Source: QHXQ01 sp045807745 (GTDB taxonomy: Bacteria > Acidobacteriota > Blastocatellia > Pyrinomonadales > Pyrinomonadaceae). Taken from it: 64,000 bases of DNA. The number at the start of each line of letters is the position of its first letter. Positions within the stretch are counted from its first letter, which is position 1. This document shows positions 28,028 through 36,705 of this stretch, piece by piece. Made by a program: the position numbers and the translations under genes. The stretch lies in NCBI GenBank assembly GCA_045807745.1, contig JBJMGT010000034.1:62001-126000 (forward strand), in the 5' to 3' direction. Under the pieces are notes generated by a model, which was not told the origin of the DNA, made no database searches, and saw only the letters and a program-made list of their open reading frames with translations.

Positions 28028-28556
28028 AAAATATCTGTGAGCCTTTGCGCAGCACCGACCAGCCGACATCTGTGAGGGTGTGGCTGGCCGCGCCCCACCA
28101 GAGACCGGCGAGCGCAGCCAAGAGTACGTGCAGCGTGCGCCCTTGCATGAGCGCGCCGGCTTCCATCGCGCGCCACGCGCGGACAACGGCGCTGTAGTCG
28201 GCGGGCGTGCCGACGACGAACGCGGCGCGCAGGTAGATAGCGGCGCAGGCCAAGAGCGTCAACATCAGCGCGAAATAGACGACGCGGATCAGTGTGCCGA
28301 AGATGATGCCGTGCGACCAGCGCGAGCGGTGCCGAAACACGACCCGATACGGCCACCAGAGAAAACGAAAAAGGCCCCAGCGCGTGTACTGCCGCGACAA
28401 GATGTCTAAGTCTGGGCCGAACATCAGCCCGCCGAATAACATCGCGATGGTGGCGGTCGTCGCTAGCAAGACGCTCCCCGTCAGCCCCCACGCCGCCGCG
28501 AAGGTCGGCGCGGCCAACAGCAGCGTGATCGCGTCGTGTGTGCGTCCCGAAGGCAT
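28026..28556 (-). CDS. DUF2227-like membrane metal-binding protein
   Basis: 176 residues. It starts with MPSGRTHDAITLL, the hallmark of DUF2227/YdjM-like proteins, with later FGPDLDI, HRSRWSHGI and ASHTLTDVGW motifs whose His and Asp residues are the likely metal ligands. Four hydrophobic helices. The family consists of predicted membrane-bound metal-dependent hydrolases, function unknown. It is divergent from the acyltransferase gene, with a perfect hairpin between their starts. Confidence 0.85.
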   Translation of the reverse strand: MPSGRTHDAITLLLAAPTFAAAWGLTGSVLLATTATIAMLFGGLMFGPDLDILSRQYTRWGLFRFLWWPYRVVFRHRSRWSHGIIFGTLIRVVYFALMLTLLACAAIYLRAAFVVGTPADYSAVVRAWRAMEAGALMQGRTLHVLLAALAGLWWGAASHTLTDVGWSVLRKGSQIF

Positions 28557-28562
28557 AAGAAT

Positions 28563-28634
28563 AGAGGTCAGAGGTTATAGGTCAGAGGTCAGTCATCGTC
28601 TTAACTGACCTCTGACCTATAACCTCTGACCTCT
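28563..28634. repeat. Perfect 31-bp word-repeat hairpin (AGGTCAGAGGTTATAGGTC type)
   Basis: Arms 28563-28593 and 28604-28634 are exact reverse complements, 10-base loop. The arm reads as AGAGGTCAG, AGGTTAT, AGGTCAG, AGGTCAG words. It lies in a divergent gap, starting seven bases upstream of the DUF2227 ATG, so it cannot be a simple terminator for either neighbour. Confidence 0.9.
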
Positions 28635-28727
28635 GCTTATAGCATGCGCACATGCGGCGAGGCAAAAAATCGTGGTTTGCGCGCTGGGCGAGCCGCACGC
28701 TAAACTGTGCCCTCTTTTAGTAGAACA

Positions 28728-29729
28728 ATGGGTAAACGCGGACGAGCACAAACTTTTATGGAATACGCTGCGACGCGTGCGCTGCTGGGCACGCTCGGTG
28801 CACTGCCGCGCCCGGCCGCCGTCGCTGCGGGCCGCGCGCTGGGCCGGCTCGCCTACGCGTTCGGCGGCAGCCTACGGCGCACGGGTCAGATCAACCTGCG
28901 GCTCGCCTTCCCGGAGATGAGCGAGCAGGAGCGGACTCGTATCTTGCGCGGTTGCTACGACAGTCTAGGGCGGACGCTGGGCGAGTTCAGCCAGTTTCCG
29001 CGCGCAACGCACGAGAGTCTGCGCGCGTTGATCGATTATGATCCGGTGGGCTTGAGCCACCTGCGTGCGGCGGAGGCAGCGGGGCGCGGCGTCATCTTCC
29101 TGACCGGCCATCTGGGCGGTTGGGAGGTGCTCAGCTTCGGCTGGTCGGCGCTTGAGTATCCGATCAACTTTATCGTGCGCCCGCTCGACAATCCGCGCGT
29201 CGAGGAGTTGATCGAGGATATCCGCACGCGCTTCGGCAACACGGCCATCAGCAAGACTTCGGCCGCGCGGCAGGCGCTGCGAGTCTTGCGCAGCGGCGGC
29301 ACGCTCGGCATCCTCGCCGACCTCAACACACAGGCAAAAGAGGGCGTGTTCGTGCCTTTCTTCGGACACCTAGCCTGCACCACCACCGGCGCAGCTCTGC
29401 TCGCCCTGCGCGCGGACGCATTGGTCATCCCGACCTGTGCGGTCTGGGACAAAAAGCGCGAGCGCTATTTCTTCCATGGCGACCCGCCGGTCGAGCTTGT
29501 CCGCACGGGCGACGAAAAGCGCGACATAGAGATCAATACGGCGAACTTCGCCGCCGCCATCGAGCACATGATCCGCGCCTACCCAGAGCAATGGCTCTGG
29601 ATTCATAAGCGCTGGCACACACGACCCGCCGGTGAACAAAGCCCCTACCGACGTCAGTCAGCGGCCGAAGATACGCCTCGCCTCGCCCTCTCCCCCACCG
29701 AACGTGAGCTTTCCGACCGGCGGCTGTAA
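28728..29729 (+). CDS. LpxL/HtrB-like lysophospholipid (lipid A) acyltransferase
   Basis: 333 residues from the ATG at 28728; a GTG at 28707 would add seven. It belongs to the LpxL/LpxM/PlsC-like family: INLRLAFPEMS near residue 55, then GVIFLTGHLGGWE with the catalytic HxxxxE (His128 and Glu133), GTLGILADLNTQAKEGVFVPFFG, and the late EQWLWIHKRWHTRP signature. Family members add secondary acyl chains to lipid A or similar glycolipids at the inner membrane. The C-terminal 30 residues (SPYRRQSAAED...) are a poorly ordered tail. No lipid A genes lie next to it. Confidence 0.9.
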   Translation: MGKRGRAQTFMEYAATRALLGTLGALPRPAAVAAGRALGRLAYAFGGSLRRTGQINLRLAFPEMSEQERTRILRGCYDSLGRTLGEFSQFPRATHESLRALIDYDPVGLSHLRAAEAAGRGVIFLTGHLGGWEVLSFGWSALEYPINFIVRPLDNPRVEELIEDIRTRFGNTAISKTSAARQALRVLRSGGTLGILADLNTQAKEGVFVPFFGHLACTTTGAALLALRADALVIPTCAVWDKKRERYFFHGDPPVELVRTGDEKRDIEINTANFAAAIEHMIRAYPEQWLWIHKRWHTRPAGEQSPYRRQSAAEDTPRLALSPTERELSDRRL

Positions 29730-29821
29730 AAAAAACACTGCTCTAAGTGTTGTAACCTCGACGTTTACATCTCGACCGCAAATTTTGTTACAGAAGTGTG
29801 GAGAAAAGTTGTAAATTTTGC

Positions 29822-29850
29822 TTGACAGTCACAAAGACTTGGTGTAATTT
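29822..29850 (+). promoter_or_regulatory. Strong sigma-70-type promoter
   Basis: Consensus TTGACA at 29822-29827, a 17-base spacer and TAATTT at 29845-29850. It is the best -35 in the window, yet no coding gene follows on this strand for more than 1.2 kb. It fits the candidate non-coding RNA at 29857. Confidence 0.7.
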
Positions 29851-29856
29851 CCCACA

Positions 29857-30112
29857 CGTTGATAAGCAATCGACTTTAAGTGTTCTTTGCAAGAGAGTGG
29901 ACGTTGCGGGCTGCGTGGCGGACGGTAAAAGTTTTTAAGTTTTCTGCCGAGTAACAGCAATTTTATCTCGCCCGTACCAAACGCACCGCCGATAACGCCG
30001 GGTCGCACGTAAGTGGCGATCTCCAGCATAAGTCAACGCCACCCTGAATCTCCGAGCCTGCCCAAAAGCTTTAGCCTCGTCAGTCCCCCAAGCTGACGAG
30101 GCTCCTTTCATT
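29857..30112 (+). ncRNA. Candidate structured non-coding RNA
   Basis: A stretch of about 255 bases bounded by a consensus promoter (29822-29850) and a strong terminator (30073-30103). No convincing reading frame is present on either strand. Possible pairing seen by eye: an outer helix 29901-29911 with 29997-30010 (ACG/TGCG/GGC, one bulge), an inner helix 29917-29925 with 29972-29990 (GGCGG/ACGG with CCGT/CCGCC), then a GTGGCG (30013-30018)/CGCCAC (30037-30042) hairpin, then the terminator. It does not match 6S, tmRNA, RNase P or SRP RNA landmarks that I know. The size of the transcript and exact ends are inference. Confidence 0.45.
30073..30108. terminator. Two-way terminator
   Basis: A perfect 11-bp stem (AGCCTCGTCAG at 30073-30083 with CTGACGAGGCT at 30093-30103), 9-base loop, followed by CCTTTC on the plus strand and by TAAAGCTTTT on the minus strand. 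It can end both the candidate RNA and fabG. Confidence 0.85.
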
Positions 30113-30147
30113 TCGGCCAAAATTATTTCCAGCCCGACACAATTACG

Positions 30148-30906
30148 TTACATTGCCAGTCCGCCGTCGACTTGTATGATTTGGCCTGTGATGTAACGTG
30201 CAGCAGGCGAGAGCAGGAAGCAGGCGATCTGCGCGACCTCATCCGGCTCGGCGAAGCGGCCGAGCGGAATCTGTGCCAGCAACTTAGCGCGATAGTCTTC
30301 ATCCAGCGCGCCGGACATCTCTGTTGCCACCAAGCCAAGCGCGAGCGCGTTGACCGTCACCTTGCGGCTCGCCACCTCTTTCGCCAGCGCCTTCGTCAGA
30401 CCGAACATGCCGGCTTTGGACGCGGAGTAGTTCGACTGACCGGCCATGCCGACCACGCCGCTGATCGAAGATATATTTAAGACCGAGCCGCCCTCTTCCT
30501 GCCGGAGCATCACGCGCAAGGCAGCGCGCGCGAAGTTCCAAGCGCCCTTTAGGTTCGTGTCTATGACTGCGTCCCAGTCGGACTCTTTCATGCGCAGCAC
30601 CAGATTGTCGCGCGTTATGCCCGCATTATTGACGAGGAAGTCTATACGCCCGAACGCTTCCTTGGTTTGCTTGACCATCTCAACGGCGGCCTCTGTCTGC
30701 GCGACATCACACTGCGCCGCCAGCACGCCGACGCCGAGCGCCGCCAACTCTTGCTTTAACGCTTCCGCCGCCGCCGCGCTCTGCGCATAATTGAACGCAA
30801 CCGAAGCACCACGCCGAGCCAACTCTAGCGCGATGGCGCGCCCGATGCCGCGTGTCGCGCCGGTCACAATGGCCGCACGGCCGGCGAAAGGTTTTTCATC
30901 ACTCAA
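30148..30906 (-). CDS. fabG: 3-oxoacyl-[acyl-carrier-protein] reductase FabG
   Basis: 252 residues, classical short-chain dehydrogenase. NADPH-binding TGATRGIG at 15-22, NNAG at 93-96, and the catalytic Ser147, Tyr160 and Lys164 (YSASK). FabG reduces 3-oxoacyl-ACP in each round of fatty-acid elongation. The start is a TTG with GGAGGA seven bases before it; the nearby ATGs are out of frame. No other fab genes are adjacent, so another SDR substrate is possible, but the sequence fits FabG over its whole length. Confidence 0.88.
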   Translation of the reverse strand: MSDEKPFAGRAAIVTGATRGIGRAIALELARRGASVAFNYAQSAAAAEALKQELAALGVGVLAAQCDVAQTEAAVEMVKQTKEAFGRIDFLVNNAGITRDNLVLRMKESDWDAVIDTNLKGAWNFARAALRVMLRQEEGGSVLNISSISGVVGMAGQSNYSASKAGMFGLTKALAKEVASRKVTVNALALGLVATEMSGALDEDYRAKLLAQIPLGRFAEPDEVAQIACFLLSPAARYITGQIIQVDGGLAM

Positions 30907-31119
30907 GGATTCATCCTCCGATCACTAAAGCTGCAATCGACTCACGGGCGCGCCGGCGCGAGGTCGGGCTGTTTGCGCGCAAACTCGACGGTGGCGATCA
31001 GGCAGCCGAGTTTGTCGCCAGCGCTTGCTTGACAGTGTCGCGCGGCGTCGGCTAGGTTGCCTTTTTCGTCACAGCTTGAGTGCGACGACTAGATACCACA
31101 CGGCAAAGGACGGCGGCAA

Positions 31120-32415
31120 ATGCTCGATCTCAACTACGTCCGCGAAAACTTCGACCACGTACGCGCGTCGCTCGAAGCACGCGGCTTTCCCACGTCTGTG
31201 CTCGATAGTTTTGCAATGTTCGATAACGAACGCCGTCGCATCATCGCGGAATCAGATAGGCTCAATGCTGAACGCAACACCGCGAGCCGGGAGATCGGCG
31301 CACTGATGAAAGATGGCAAGCGCGATGAGGCGGACGCGCGGCGGCAGGCCGTTGGTGAATTGAAGGAGCGCATCACGGCTCTTGACCGCGAGCGCGACAA
31401 TGCTGAAGAACAAATGCGCGAGTTGCTTTCGACCATCCCGAACGTGCAGCACGAAACTGTGCCGGTCGGCAAGGATGAGACAGCGAACGCGGAAGTGCGC
31501 CGTTGGGGCAACGCGCCGCAGTTCGACTTCGAGCCGCAGGATCACGTTGATTTGGGGACGCGGCTCGGCATACTCGATCTCGAACGCGCCGCGAAGATTG
31601 CGAGCGCGCGCTTCGCCATCCTGAAGGGCGCGGGCGCAAGGTTAGAGCGCGCGCTCATCAACTTCATGCTCGACGTGCACACCGGCGAGCACGGTTACGA
31701 AGAGACATTGCCGCCCTTCATCGTTAATAAAAACTCCCTGTTCGGCACGGCGCAATTGCCGAAGTTCGAGGCTGATCTGTTCAAGCTAACGGACGAGCGC
31801 GAACTCTATCTGATCCCGACGGCCGAAGTGCCGGTCACGAACATCTACCGCGAAGAGATTCTGGACGAGGCGCAACTACCGCAGAAGTTCGTCGCCTACA
31901 CGCCCTGCTTTCGCTCCGAGGCAGGCAGCTACGGGCGCGACACGCGCGGCGTCATCCGCCAGCATCAATTCGATAAAGTTGAACTGGTGAAACTCGCGCG
32001 CCCCGAAGATTCTTATGCGGAGTTGGAGAGCTTGACGCGCGACGCGGAAACGATCTTGCAACGGTTGGGGCTGCATTACCGCGTCGCTACGCTCTCGACC
32101 GGCGACATGGGTTTCGCGTCCGCAAAGACTTACGACATAGAAGTGTGGCTGCCGTCGCAGAACACGTTCCGCGAAATCTCTTCTTGCACGAACTTCGAGT
32201 CGTTCCAAGCACGGCGCGCACAAATCCGCTTTCGCCGGCAGACGGGCGGCAAGCCAGAATTCGTCCACACGCTCAACGGCTCTGCGCTCGCCGTCGGGCG
32301 CACGTGGCTGGCGATTCTAGAGAACTATCAACAGGCGGACGGATCGGTCGTCGTCCCCGAAGTCTTGCGCCAGTACATGGGTGGGTTGGAGAAGATAGAG
32401 GGCAGTAAGCAGTAG
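31120..32415 (+). CDS. serS: Seryl-tRNA synthetase
   Basis: 431 residues, full length. The N-terminal coiled-coil tRNA-binding arm (MLDLNYVRENFDHV to about residue 110) is followed by the class II core: motif 2 CFRSEAGSYGRDTRGVIRQHQF and motif 3 GSALAVGRTWLAILENYQ, with the closing GSVVVPEVLRQYM. It charges tRNA-Ser (and Sec where present) with serine. The tRNA-Ser(UGA) gene in this window is at 44906. It is convergent with sppA across a terminator. Confidence 0.97.
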   Translation: MLDLNYVRENFDHVRASLEARGFPTSVLDSFAMFDNERRRIIAESDRLNAERNTASREIGALMKDGKRDEADARRQAVGELKERITALDRERDNAEEQMRELLSTIPNVQHETVPVGKDETANAEVRRWGNAPQFDFEPQDHVDLGTRLGILDLERAAKIASARFAILKGAGARLERALINFMLDVHTGEHGYEETLPPFIVNKNSLFGTAQLPKFEADLFKLTDERELYLIPTAEVPVTNIYREEILDEAQLPQKFVAYTPCFRSEAGSYGRDTRGVIRQHQFDKVELVKLARPEDSYAELESLTRDAETILQRLGLHYRVATLSTGDMGFASAKTYDIEVWLPSQNTFREISSCTNFESFQARRAQIRFRRQTGGKPEFVHTLNGSALAVGRTWLAILENYQQADGSVVVPEVLRQYMGGLEKIEGSKQ

Positions 32416-32437
32416 ATAGTCGCCTATCGAAACAACA

Positions 32438-32492
32438 GCGCGCGGCGAATGGCTCAAGCGTTCAGAGCCATTCACCGCGCGCAAAGTTTTTT
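32438..32492 (+). terminator. Rho-independent terminator of serS
   Basis: An 18-bp stem (32438-32455 with 32465-32482, one mismatch), 9-base loop, then AAAG and six T. It also lies close behind the sppA stop on the other strand. Confidence 0.85.
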
Positions 32493-32498
32493 AACTGC

Positions 32499-34307
32499 TT
32501 ACTTGATCTCCAAGTCGTAAGGCAGCATTGCCATGATCTCGCCGCGCTGCATGCGGTCGAGGACGGCGGCATAGCGGAGCGTGCGGCGCACGTCGGCCGG
32601 CAAGGCTTCGACGGCGGCGCGTTGTTGTGCGGCGGCAGCCGTCGCGCTGGCGCTGTCGTCGTCGGTGCTGAAGAACTGACCGAGGAAGGTGCGTGGCGCG
32701 GGCAGGACGACGCGGTGCACGCCTTTGTCCGCCGGGATGTGCGCCAACTCTTTGGCCACTTCGATGGCGCGATCCATGCCGCCAAACTCGTCCACCAGCC
32801 CGTTCTCTTTCGCCTGCGCGCCCATCCACACGCGCCCCTGCCCGATGGAGTCGATATACTCGGCGTCGCGTTTGCGACCCTGTGCGACCTTCGGCACAAA
32901 GTCGTCGTAGTAGAAGCTGTTGAGCATCGCTTTGAACTTGGCGCGCTCATCGTCCGTGAACTTATCGGTCTCGCGGAACATGCCTGCGTTCTTGCCGTGC
33001 CCAAGAACATACTCGTTGTTCACGCCGATCCAATCGTAGAAACCTTTCAAGACGGGCTTGCCCGCGAAGACGCCGATTGAGCCGGTCAAAGTCGATGGCT
33101 CGCTGACGATCCGGTTTGCGCCCATCGAGATGTAATAACCGCCCGACGCCGCTAGGTCGCTCATCGAGACAACGACCGGCTTCTTCTGCTTCGCCGCTTC
33201 GACCGCGTGCCAAATGATGTCGGACGCGTAAGAAGTCCCGCCCGGACTGTCCACGCGCAGGATGATAGCCTTGATGGTCTTGTCGTCGCGCGCGTCGTTC
33301 AGCGCTTTAACGACCGTATCTGAACCGACCATGCGCTCGCCAAATGCGCCGCCGTCGCTCGAAGTGCCCGAAGAGATCGCGCCCGCCGCGTAGATGATCG
33401 CAATGCGCTCGCCCTCGTTTAGTCCCAGCGACTCCTGCGTGACGCGGCGATACTCCGAAGCCTTGACCGTGCGCAGCTTGTCGTCGTCCTTGTAGCCGAG
33501 CCGCTTCTTTAACTCGTTCTCAACTTCGTCGCGATACTTCGCCTCGTCAATCAGTCCGAGCTTCTGCGCGTCGCCCGCGCGCACCGGCGCGTTGTCGATC
33601 ATCGTCTTCACTTCATCAACCGACTTGTGCCGCGCGGCGGCAATCCCGTTGACGTAGCGCGCGTAGATGTTGTCGAGCATCGAGTTGAGCACTTCGCGAT
33701 GCTCCGGCGACATAGTCTTATTCGTGTACTGTTCGGGCGCGCTCTTATATTTGCCGACGTGCTCGAAATCCGGATAGACGCCGAGCTTGTCAAGCGCGCC
33801 GCGCAGCGACATCACATCGGCCGCCAGCCCCGTGATGAAGAGATCGCCAATCGGCGCGACGTAGATGCGCTCGCACGCCGTGGCGATGTAGTACTCCTTG
33901 TTCGTGCCGTACTCCATGTAGGCGTAGATGGGTTTGCCCGACGTGCGGAAGTCCGCGATGGCGTCGCGTATCTCGTCCGCCTTGGCCCAACCGGCCATCG
34001 TGAGATCGATGTCGAGCAGGATGGCGCTAATGCGTTTGTCGGCTTTCGCTTTTCTGAGCTGCGTGAGGAAACTGGTGAGCGAGCGGTCGTCGCGCCCGAA
34101 TAAGCGACTGGCGAGCGGGTCTTCGGGCGCATAATCGGGCAGCGCACCTTCGAGCTTCAAGACGAGCACGCTGTTGCTGGCAATGGTCGGCTCCTCGTCA
34201 CGCAGCGACCAGAAGAGCATTGCGCCGACCAGCCCGACGACGAGCACGATGGCGAGCAGTATGCTGCCGATGATGATGACGGTTTTCCCTGTACGTGTCA
34301 TTGGCAT
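32499..34307 (-). CDS. sppA: Signal peptide peptidase SppA (long, 67K type)
   Basis: 602 residues. One N-terminal membrane helix (about 9-34), then two tandem S49 (ClpP-like) domains. By alignment with the known family, the catalytic dyad is Lys188 (VGKYKSAPE) from the first domain and Ser388 (DLAASGGYYIS) from the second. SppA cuts cleaved signal peptides and membrane peptide remnants from the periplasmic side of the inner membrane. The long form is found in E. coli and many other phyla. mnmA lies 150 bases upstream on the same strand. Confidence 0.96.
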   Translation of the reverse strand: MPMTRTGKTVIIIGSILLAIVLVVGLVGAMLFWSLRDEEPTIASNSVLVLKLEGALPDYAPEDPLASRLFGRDDRSLTSFLTQLRKAKADKRISAILLDIDLTMAGWAKADEIRDAIADFRTSGKPIYAYMEYGTNKEYYIATACERIYVAPIGDLFITGLAADVMSLRGALDKLGVYPDFEHVGKYKSAPEQYTNKTMSPEHREVLNSMLDNIYARYVNGIAAARHKSVDEVKTMIDNAPVRAGDAQKLGLIDEAKYRDEVENELKKRLGYKDDDKLRTVKASEYRRVTQESLGLNEGERIAIIYAAGAISSGTSSDGGAFGERMVGSDTVVKALNDARDDKTIKAIILRVDSPGGTSYASDIIWHAVEAAKQKKPVVVSMSDLAASGGYYISMGANRIVSEPSTLTGSIGVFAGKPVLKGFYDWIGVNNEYVLGHGKNAGMFRETDKFTDDERAKFKAMLNSFYYDDFVPKVAQGRKRDAEYIDSIGQGRVWMGAQAKENGLVDEFGGMDRAIEVAKELAHIPADKGVHRVVLPAPRTFLGQFFSTDDDSASATAAAAQQRAAVEALPADVRRTLRYAAVLDRMQRGEIMAMLPYDLEIK

Positions 34308-34457
34308 GATGTAAAAACTTGCACCTTTAACTCAAACTAAAAAACCTGCGCCGTACTTGGGCACGTCGCAAAGTCCGATGTGTTTACGTGCTGCGAGGGA
34401 GAAAAGTTTACAGCCGGCGCAAAGCGGCAAACAGCAAAGCTTTTGGCCCTGCCGGGC

Positions 34458-35576
34458 TTATTGCTCACTGCTTCTCTCAATCCACCCGCCGCCCAAGACT
34501 TCGTCGCCGCGATAAAAGATGGTTGCTTGGCCCGGCGTGAGGGCGCGCTGGGCTTCGTCGAAACGGACGCGCACGCGCTTGTCAGGCAACGCTTCGACAG
34601 TAGCTGGCGCAGCCATGTGGCGATAACGCACGCGCACCTCAGCACTCACCGGCGCGGTCGGATTGTCAAACGCGATCCAGTTCACACCGCTCGCCGTGAA
34701 CTCGCGGGCCAGCAGTTCGTCGTCTTCACCCACCACGACGCGGTTGCGACGCGGATCGATCTGCACGACGTAGAGCGGACGCTCGTGCGCGATGCCTAAG
34801 CCCCGGCGCTGCCCGACCGTATAACGATGAATCCCTGTGTGTGCGCCCAGCGCCTCGCCGCGCGTGTTCACGATCTCGCCGGCGGGCGGCGCGCTGTCTG
34901 CCCTGTCCTCCGCCGCGAGGTAGCGATCAATAAAGCCCGCATAGTCGCCGTCGGGCACGAAGCAAATCTCCTGCGACTCGGCCTTCTCGGCGACGGGCAG
35001 CTTGTGCTGACGCGCAGCCGCGCGCGCGTCCTCCTTCGCCAACTCGCCGAGCGGAAAGAGCGAGCGCGCAAGCTGCGCCTGCGTCATCTCCCACAGGAAG
35101 TATGACTGATCCTTGCGCCCGTCGCGCCCGCGCAGCAAGCGATAACGATTTGCTTCTTGATCAAACTCAACGCGCGCGTAGTGCCCAGTCGCTACCTTCT
35201 CGCAGCCCAGACCCTGCGCCAGTCGATCCAGCGCCGCGAACTTCAGACGACTGTTGCACGCCACGCACGGAATCGGCGTCTCGCCCGCGAGATAAGCATT
35301 GACAAACGGCTCGACCACATCGCGCTCAAACTCGCGCTCAAGATTCAAGACGTAGAAGGGAAAGCCCAACTCTTGCGCCACACGCCGCGCGTCGTACACG
35401 TCGTCGAGCGAGCAGCAACGGCTCGGCAGCGGCTCGCCATTCTCGTCCACATTGAGTCCGCGCCGCTGATTCCACAACTGCATCGTGAAGCCGACAAGGT
35501 CGTGCCCCTGCTCCTTCAGCAACGCAGCCGCCGCCGAAGAATCAACACCGCCGCTCATGGCTACTGCAATCTTCAT
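34458..35576 (-). CDS. mnmA: tRNA-specific 2-thiouridylase MnmA
   Basis: 372 residues, normal length. PP-loop ATPase motif SGGVDSS at 8-14, the Cys107 region (CVACN) and Cys205 (EICFVPDGDY), which act as nucleophile and persulfide Cys in the family, and TGHYAR. MnmA puts sulfur on C2 of U34 in tRNAs for Lys, Glu and Gln. The C-terminal beta-barrel (RVRFDEAQRALTPGQATIFY) is intact. Confidence 0.97.
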   Translation of the reverse strand: MKIAVAMSGGVDSSAAAALLKEQGHDLVGFTMQLWNQRRGLNVDENGEPLPSRCCSLDDVYDARRVAQELGFPFYVLNLEREFERDVVEPFVNAYLAGETPIPCVACNSRLKFAALDRLAQGLGCEKVATGHYARVEFDQEANRYRLLRGRDGRKDQSYFLWEMTQAQLARSLFPLGELAKEDARAAARQHKLPVAEKAESQEICFVPDGDYAGFIDRYLAAEDRADSAPPAGEIVNTRGEALGAHTGIHRYTVGQRRGLGIAHERPLYVVQIDPRRNRVVVGEDDELLAREFTASGVNWIAFDNPTAPVSAEVRVRYRHMAAPATVEALPDKRVRVRFDEAQRALTPGQATIFYRGDEVLGGGWIERSSEQ

Positions 35577-35584
35577 AGAAAATC

Positions 35585-35643
35585 AGCGACAAGTGACAAG
35601 TTGAAGATAAAAACTCGTCACTCATCACTCGTCACTTGTCACT
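35585..35643. repeat. Imperfect word-repeat hairpin (GTGACAAGTGAC type)
   Basis: The left side 35585-35605 and the right side about 35613-35643 share the complement of AGCGACAAGTGAC and repeat CGTCACT/CATCACT/CGTCACT words; the pairing is imperfect. It lies eight bases upstream of the mnmA ATG, in the divergent gap. Confidence 0.65.
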
Positions 35644-35765
35644 ACCCTCCTGTTTGCCGCCCTTTCAAAGCGGATGTTAAGATGCCGCACACAGATGAAA
35701 ATTCTGCGGAGCAAATAACAGTTAAGGATACCCGAAACGGCGCGAATCGTCAGCCCGCCGAAGGC

Positions 35766-35850
35766 GTCCAAGGTCTCAAGTCTCAAGTCCAATGTCAGAG
35801 ACTGATCTTGGGCGTTGGACTTGGGACATTGGACTTGAGACTTTGGACTT
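35766..35850. repeat. Imperfect word-repeat hairpin (GTCTCAAGTCTCAAGTCC type)
   Basis: Left 35766-35796 and right 35824-35850 are complementary over AGTCTCAAGTCCAATGTC, with an extra GGTCTCAA word on the left. It ends just before the AAA+ ATPase start at 35857 and takes up the place where its ribosome site would be. Confidence 0.75.
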
Positions 35851-35856
35851 TTGCCC

Positions 35857-36663
35857 ATGCCCGAACGAGCCATCGAAGAGTACACCGTCGCCGAGGAGCC
35901 TTATTATCTCGCGGTCGCGCGCGAGGTCGAGTTGTTCGAGGCGGCGCACGCGGCCCGTCTGCCCGTCATGTTGAAGGGGCCGACCGGCTGCGGCAAGACG
36001 CGCTTCGTCGAACACATGGCGTGGCGCTTGGCGCGGCCCTTGATTACAGTTGCATGTCATGAAGATTTATCCGCGACTGATTTGGTCGGTCGCTTCCTGC
36101 TCGAAGGCGAAGAGACCATCTGGCACGACGGGCCTTTGACGACCGCTGTGCGGCACGGCGCGATCTGTTATCTTGATGAAGTCGTTGAAGCCCGCAAGGA
36201 TACGGTTGTCATCATCCATCCGTTGACGGACGACCGGCGGCGGCTGCCGATTGAGAAGCGCGGTACGATTGTGGACGCGCCGCCCGACTTCATGCTCGTC
36301 GTCTCCTACAATCCCGGCTATCAATCGATCCTCAAAGACCTAAAGCAGTCCACGCGTCAACGCTTCGTCGCACTGGAGTTCGACTACCCGCCGCCCGACC
36401 TCGAAGCCGAGATCGTCGCGCGCGAAGGCGGCGTTGATCAATCAACAGCACGTGACCTCGTCCTCATCGGCCAGAAAGTGCGCAACCTGCGCGGGCACGG
36501 TCTCGAAGAAGGCGTCTCCACGCGTCTGTTGATCTACGCTGCGCAGATGATCGCGCGCGGCATCGCGCCCATCGCCGCCGCGGAAGTTGCCCTCTGCTCG
36601 CCCATCACCGACGACCGCGACCTGCAACGCAGCATCCGCGAGATCGTCACGACGGTAATATGA
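35857..36663 (+). CDS. MoxR-type AAA+ ATPase (CbbQ/NirQ/NorQ-like)
   Basis: 268 residues from the ATG at 35857. Walker A KGPTGCGKTR at about 37-45, Walker B ICYLDEVVEAR, sensor 1 VVSYNPGY, the arginine pair STRQRFVAL, and the C-terminal CbbQ/NirQ-type extension. Known members work with a VWA partner (CbbO/NorD) as ATP-dependent chaperones that activate or insert metal cofactors into enzymes such as RuBisCO, nitric oxide reductase or CO dehydrogenase. The matching VWA gene is at 38087. None of those client enzymes is in this window. No Shine-Dalgarno is visible because the hairpin at 35766-35850 occupies the leader. Confidence 0.9.
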   Translation: MPERAIEEYTVAEEPYYLAVAREVELFEAAHAARLPVMLKGPTGCGKTRFVEHMAWRLARPLITVACHEDLSATDLVGRFLLEGEETIWHDGPLTTAVRHGAICYLDEVVEARKDTVVIIHPLTDDRRRLPIEKRGTIVDAPPDFMLVVSYNPGYQSILKDLKQSTRQRFVALEFDYPPPDLEAEIVAREGGVDQSTARDLVLIGQKVRNLRGHGLEEGVSTRLLIYAAQMIARGIAPIAAAEVALCSPITDDRDLQRSIREIVTTVI

Positions 36664-36705
36664 TTCATAACTGGGACGCGCTGCGATGATCGTGTAAAAA
36701 TATTA

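Noticed and set aside
29760..29880. AT-richer stretch with near-DnaA-box sequences, as a replication origin
   Set aside because: Only two imperfect boxes, no cluster, and no dnaA, dnaN, gidA or parAB nearby; the promoter/terminator reading explains the region better.
29829..30120. Short minus-strand frames (66 and 61 residues) as genes
   Set aside because: They lie across the structured region, have no ribosome sites and look unlike proteins.
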